Of a stretch of DNA of 5,205 nt, positions 4,790-5,205 are shown piece by piece. This DNA comes from an uncultured bacterium (GTDB lineage: Bacteria; Patescibacteriota; Minisyncoccia; Moranbacterales; GWC2-37-73). The translations under genes were made by a program, and so were the position numbers. Every line of letters begins with the position of its first letter. The first letter of the stretch is position 1. The notes under the pieces were generated by a model. It saw nothing but the letters and a program-made list of their open reading frames with translations. It did no database searches and had not been told where the DNA came from. The DNA is taken from positions 1-5,205 of the forward strand of contig CAIPMZ010000110.1 in the NCBI GenBank assembly GCA_903866285.1, read 5' to 3'.

Positions 4790-4877
4790 GTCTTTGCGAT
4801 CCGCCCTGGGCGGAGAAGCAATCAAGAGCGTTGCCAAACCACTTATTTTCCACTCCGCCCAGGGCGGATTCTTTGTC
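4790..4877. repeat. Palindromic repeat element B (same family as the one inside hypF)
   Basis: A perfect 17-bp inverted repeat, 4799-4815 against 4853-4869, with a 37-nt centre. Each arm is itself a hairpin (tccgcc-ctg-ggcgga and tccgcc-cag-ggcgga). It starts gtctttgcga like element A, and its centre (gcaatcaagagcgttgccaa, 4817-4836) matches element A's centre (gcaactccagaacgttgcca). The arms differ entirely from those of element A, so the family keeps its ends and centre but swaps its stems while keeping them self-complementary. Confidence 0.75.
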
Positions 4878-4994
4878 GGTTCAATGTCTCCGACTTGAAC
4901 CGCACTGTTCTTGAGTTTTAATACAAAAAAAATCAATATGCTAAATCCCGCATATGCCGAAATTAGCATATCTGAAAAATACAGCATAACTAAA
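4870..4994. repeat. 125-bp direct repeat, copy 1
   Basis: Identical base for base to 5081-5205, at an offset of 211 bp. It contains an inverted repeat cggttcaa/ttgaaccg (4877-4884, 4895-4902), overlapped by an alternative pairing gtcgg/ccgac (4875-4879, 4890-4894), a run of eight As, and a second inverted repeat atatgctaa/ttagcatat (4936-4944, 4963-4971) around the palindrome gcatatgc. The left boundary abuts element B. Confidence 0.9.
4925..4971 (-). terminator. Terminator-like hairpin and T-run on the minus strand in repeat copy 1
   Basis: Read on the minus strand, the 9-bp inverted repeat (4971-4963 with 4944-4936) is followed after three bases by eight Ts (complement of 4925-4932). The stem is A/T-rich with an 18-nt loop, so it is weak. 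The same structure recurs in copy 2 at 5136-5182. It would stop transcripts entering from the right. Confidence 0.35.
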
Positions 4995-4998
4995 TTAA

Positions 4999-5040
4999 AA
5001 AAAACCACGAAACATACGACCGCTGGTATTTTGGTTTTTT
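4999..5040. repeat. A/T-rich inverted repeat with flanking A and T tracts
   Basis: aaaaaacca (4999-5007) and tggtttttt (5032-5040) are exact reverse complements with a 24-nt loop, in the unique spacer between the two 125-bp repeats. With A and T tracts at its edges it could be a weak bidirectional terminator, or simply chance in A/T-rich DNA. Confidence 0.3.
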
Positions 5041-5080
5041 CGTTTTTAAGCAATAAGAGAGCTTGTATTTTCAGCAAATC

Positions 5081-5205
5081 TCTTTGTCGGTTCAATGTCT
5101 CCGACTTGAACCGCACTGTTCTTGAGTTTTAATACAAAAAAAATCAATATGCTAAATCCCGCATATGCCGAAATTAGCATATCTGAAAAATACAGCATAA
5201 CTAAA
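5081..5205. repeat. 125-bp direct repeat, copy 2 (cut by the window edge)
   Basis: Exact copy of 4870-4994 with no mismatch, including the run of eight As. The match is still running at the last base of the window, so 125 bp is a minimum length and the true right boundary is unknown. Confidence 0.9.

Larger units (their letters stand above)
4693..5205. other. Repeat-rich stretch without a convincing gene
   Basis: These 513 bp after hypF hold a small hairpin, palindromic element B and two copies of a 125-bp direct repeat. Open frames exist on both strands but run through the repeats, and the two copies of the direct repeat are read in different frames (offset 211 bp, not a multiple of three), so none looks protein-coding. 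No tRNA or CRISPR array is visible. Confidence 0.65.

Noticed and set aside
4875..4902. Minus-strand GGTTCAAGTC resembling the T-arm of a tRNA
   Set aside because: No acceptor stem, anticodon arm or D-arm can be built around it, and both repeat copies carry it, so it is part of the repeat.
4667..5116. Open frame of 149 codons on the minus strand, partly hydrophobic, overlapping the end of hypF
   Set aside because: It starts with GTG inside repeat copy 2, passes through repeat copy 1 in a different frame and through palindromic element B, and has no ribosome site. Hydrophobicity is explained by A/T-rich DNA. It may be annotated automatically but I do not think it is a gene.
4674..5132. Two short plus-strand open frames (4674-4898 and 4911-5132)
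   Set aside because: They consist of repeat sequence, overlap the hypF end or each repeat copy, and show no recognisable protein motif or ribosome site.

Overview
The window is AT-rich bacterial DNA carrying a [NiFe]-hydrogenase locus and part of its maturation machinery. Group 3-type hydrogenase genes, a HypF reduced to its C-terminal half, short intergenic regions and genes laced with short A/T-rich repeats all suggest a small-genome uncultivated bacterium of the Candidate Phyla Radiation (Patescibacteria, Parcubacteria-like). This placement is inference from gene style, not from a marker gene.

Layout: the minus strand carries, in order of transcription, an unrecognised 152-aa gene (3009-2551) with its own promoter, Shine-Dalgarno site and terminator; then a hydrogenase transcription unit with its own extended -10 promoter: small subunit (2361-1588), large subunit (1554-292) and, after a 121-nt gap holding a long inverted repeat, the start of hypA (170 to beyond the left edge). 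The plus strand carries a divergent gene, 3232-4692, encoding only the Kae1-like carbamoyltransferase half of HypF. The region between the 152-aa gene and hypF has two good sigma70-type promoters facing away from each other, with a 17-bp direct repeat (21-bp spacing) between their -35 boxes. From 4693 to the right edge no gene is convincing: the DNA is palindromic and direct repeats, including an exact 125-bp repeat that runs to the window's last base.

How the genes work together: the small and large subunits form a soluble H2-activating module (bidirectional H2/H+ chemistry at a NiFe(CN)2CO centre, with three predicted [4Fe-4S] clusters in the small subunit). HypA delivers nickel, and HypF is needed to make the cyanide ligands. 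Notable oddities are a large subunit that ends exactly at the last active-site His (no C-terminal peptide to cleave), no neighbouring diaphorase-type subunits, a HypF without acylphosphatase, zinc-finger and YrdC domains, and several in-frame repeat insertions that together make up roughly a quarter to a third of the hypF reading frame while sparing its catalytic motifs.
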